Source of the DNA: Clostridia bacterium
GTDB taxonomy: Bacteria; Bacillota_E; RBS10-35; JAJYVN01
Direction: 5' to 3'
Assembly (NCBI GenBank): GCA_027335545.1
Contig: DAHWHV010000380.1
Coordinates: 1-5,162, forward strand
Length of the DNA stretch: 5,162 nt
Made by a program: the position numbers and the translations under genes
In this document: piece by piece, positions 4,884 to 5,162 of the stretch
Layout of the letters: each line of letters starts with the position of its first letter
Numbering within the stretch: the stretch's first letter is position 1
Notes under the pieces: generated by a model
Told to the model about the DNA's origin: nothing
The model's database searches: none
The model's input: the letters and a program-made list of their open reading frames with translations, nothing else

Positions 4884-4932
4884 GGGGCAGATGCCCGACC
4901 TCCTGATGGGCCGAGCATCTGCCCCCCTTTTT
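4884..4932 (+). terminator. Strong Rho-independent terminator with anti-SD loop
   Basis: GGGGCAGATGC (4884-4894) pairs perfectly with GCATCTGCCCC (4915-4925), then CC and a TTTTT tract (4928-4932). The 11-bp stem and U-tract make it a good intrinsic terminator for plus-strand transcription only. The 20-nt loop contains ACCTCCT (4898-4904), the complement of the AGGAGGT Shine-Dalgarno consensus. It does not follow any clear gene. Confidence 0.82.
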
Positions 4933-4990
4933 CACATGCCGCTGTCCTGGCCTCGACCTGCCCGACCTTCACCCGCGTCTGGCATGATCA

Positions 4991-5063
4991 GCCGGACCCC
5001 GCGGGCGCAGAAGCACCCCGCGACGCCGAGGGGGTGAGGTCGTGCCGAGAGGCCGGACCCCGC
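4991..5063 (+). repeat. 12-bp direct repeat GCCGGACCCCGC
   Basis: Identical copies lie at 4991-5002 and 5052-5063, 61 bp apart, one before and one just inside the possible gene start at 5042. No function assigned. Confidence 0.4.
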
Positions 5064-5162
5064 CAAGGCGACGGGCCGTCCCGTTGCGCGATCGCACCGC
5101 CAAAGGGGGCCGCCCTCGGCAGGCGTGGGGGGGGGCGGAAGGACCGAGCCCCAGGCCGCGGC
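5042..5162 (+). CDS. Possible start of an unrecognised gene (runs off right edge)
   Basis: A GTG at 5042 is preceded at 5-nt spacing by AGGGGGTGA (5029-5037), one mismatch from the ideal AGGAGGTGA. The frame is open for 40 codons to the window edge. The product starts MPRGRTPPRRRAVPLRDRTA and is rich in Arg, Pro and Gly; no family is recognised. It lies about 110 bp after the terminator at 4932, a natural place for a new transcription unit. Open frames of this length are common by chance in such GC-rich DNA, so the ribosome binding site is the only real support. Confidence 0.25.
   Translation, partial: MPRGRTPPRRRAVPLRDRTAKGGRPRQAWGGAEGPSPRPR

Larger units (their letters stand above)
4607..4932 (+). 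ncRNA. Candidate structured small RNA ending in an intrinsic terminator
   Basis: About 325 bases between a promoter-like site and a strong terminator, without a convincing gene. Pairings seen: CGGGCGG/CCGCCCG (4632-4638 with 4646-4652, 7-nt loop); GGAGGCGAT/ATCGCCTCC (4700-4708 with 4757-4765) enclosing smaller pairings; CTGCCGC/GCGGCAG (4820-4826 with 4831-4837, 4-nt loop); CGGTCAC/GTGACCG (4844-4850 with 4857-4863, 6-nt loop); and the terminator stem. The AT share at third positions of the one ORF inside it is higher than in the neighbouring genes, which argues against coding. It lacks the conserved blocks of RNase P RNA, tmRNA, SRP RNA and the common riboswitches I know. The terminator loop carries ACCTCCT, able to pair with Shine-Dalgarno sequences. 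The 5' end and the transcript itself are inference. A long 3' untranslated region is the alternative, but no upstream plus-strand gene is seen. Confidence 0.33.

Noticed and set aside
4600..4932. Known RNA such as RNase P RNA, tmRNA, SRP RNA, cyclic-di-GMP or cobalamin riboswitch
   Set aside because: GCACGGGCAA and CGCAAGGTGC faintly recall a cyclic-di-GMP aptamer, but spacing and the remaining conserved bases do not fit. The hallmark blocks of the other families are absent.

Overview
The window comes from a bacterium with very GC-rich DNA: by eye most lines are above 70% G+C, and the clear genes use G or C at nearly every third codon position. A Tat-exported sugar-type binding protein, a YhfI-like metallo-beta-lactamase-fold protein, a GndA-type 6-phosphogluconate dehydrogenase and a good U-tract terminator would fit a high-GC, possibly thermophilic lineage of the Actinobacteria, Chloroflexota or deep Firmicutes type. 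The sequence does not settle the phylum.

Layout, left to right. (1) Positions 1-199, minus strand: the first 66 codons of a 6-phosphogluconate dehydrogenase that runs off the left edge. (2) 200-956: no believable gene. This very GC-rich stretch holds a 15-bp-stem hairpin (252-290) in the gnd leader and a 9-bp hairpin (439-461). (3) 957-1842, plus strand: a broken fragment of a DUF499-type ATPase, a family of defence and DNA-modification loci, with at least two frame changes. (4) 1841-1995: a 10-bp tandem repeat followed by three copies of GGGTCAATTNCGTGAC. It looks like the abandoned end of an insertion sequence or a cluster of operator sites. (5) 2083-3414, plus strand: a complete Tat-signal ABC-type extracellular solute-binding protein with no permease beside it. 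(6) 3465-3506: a hairpin between convergent genes. (7) 3527-4279, minus strand: a complete MBL-fold protein whose metal-binding site is partly destroyed. (8) 4280-4932: no convincing gene, but a possible promoter, several hairpins and a strong intrinsic terminator whose loop carries ACCTCCT, a perfect anti-Shine-Dalgarno sequence. This is a candidate small RNA. (9) 4933-5162: a possible gene start at 5042 with a good ribosome binding site, running off the right edge.

The genes do not form an operon. The two complete genes converge, and the others are separated by long non-coding or decayed stretches. The window reads as a patchwork of a housekeeping gene edge, a relic of a defence-type locus ending at a mobile-element scar, an orphan transporter component, and a probable pseudoenzyme. 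The most interesting points are the degenerate MBL site, the candidate sRNA with an anti-SD loop, and the triple repeat beside the DUF499 relic.
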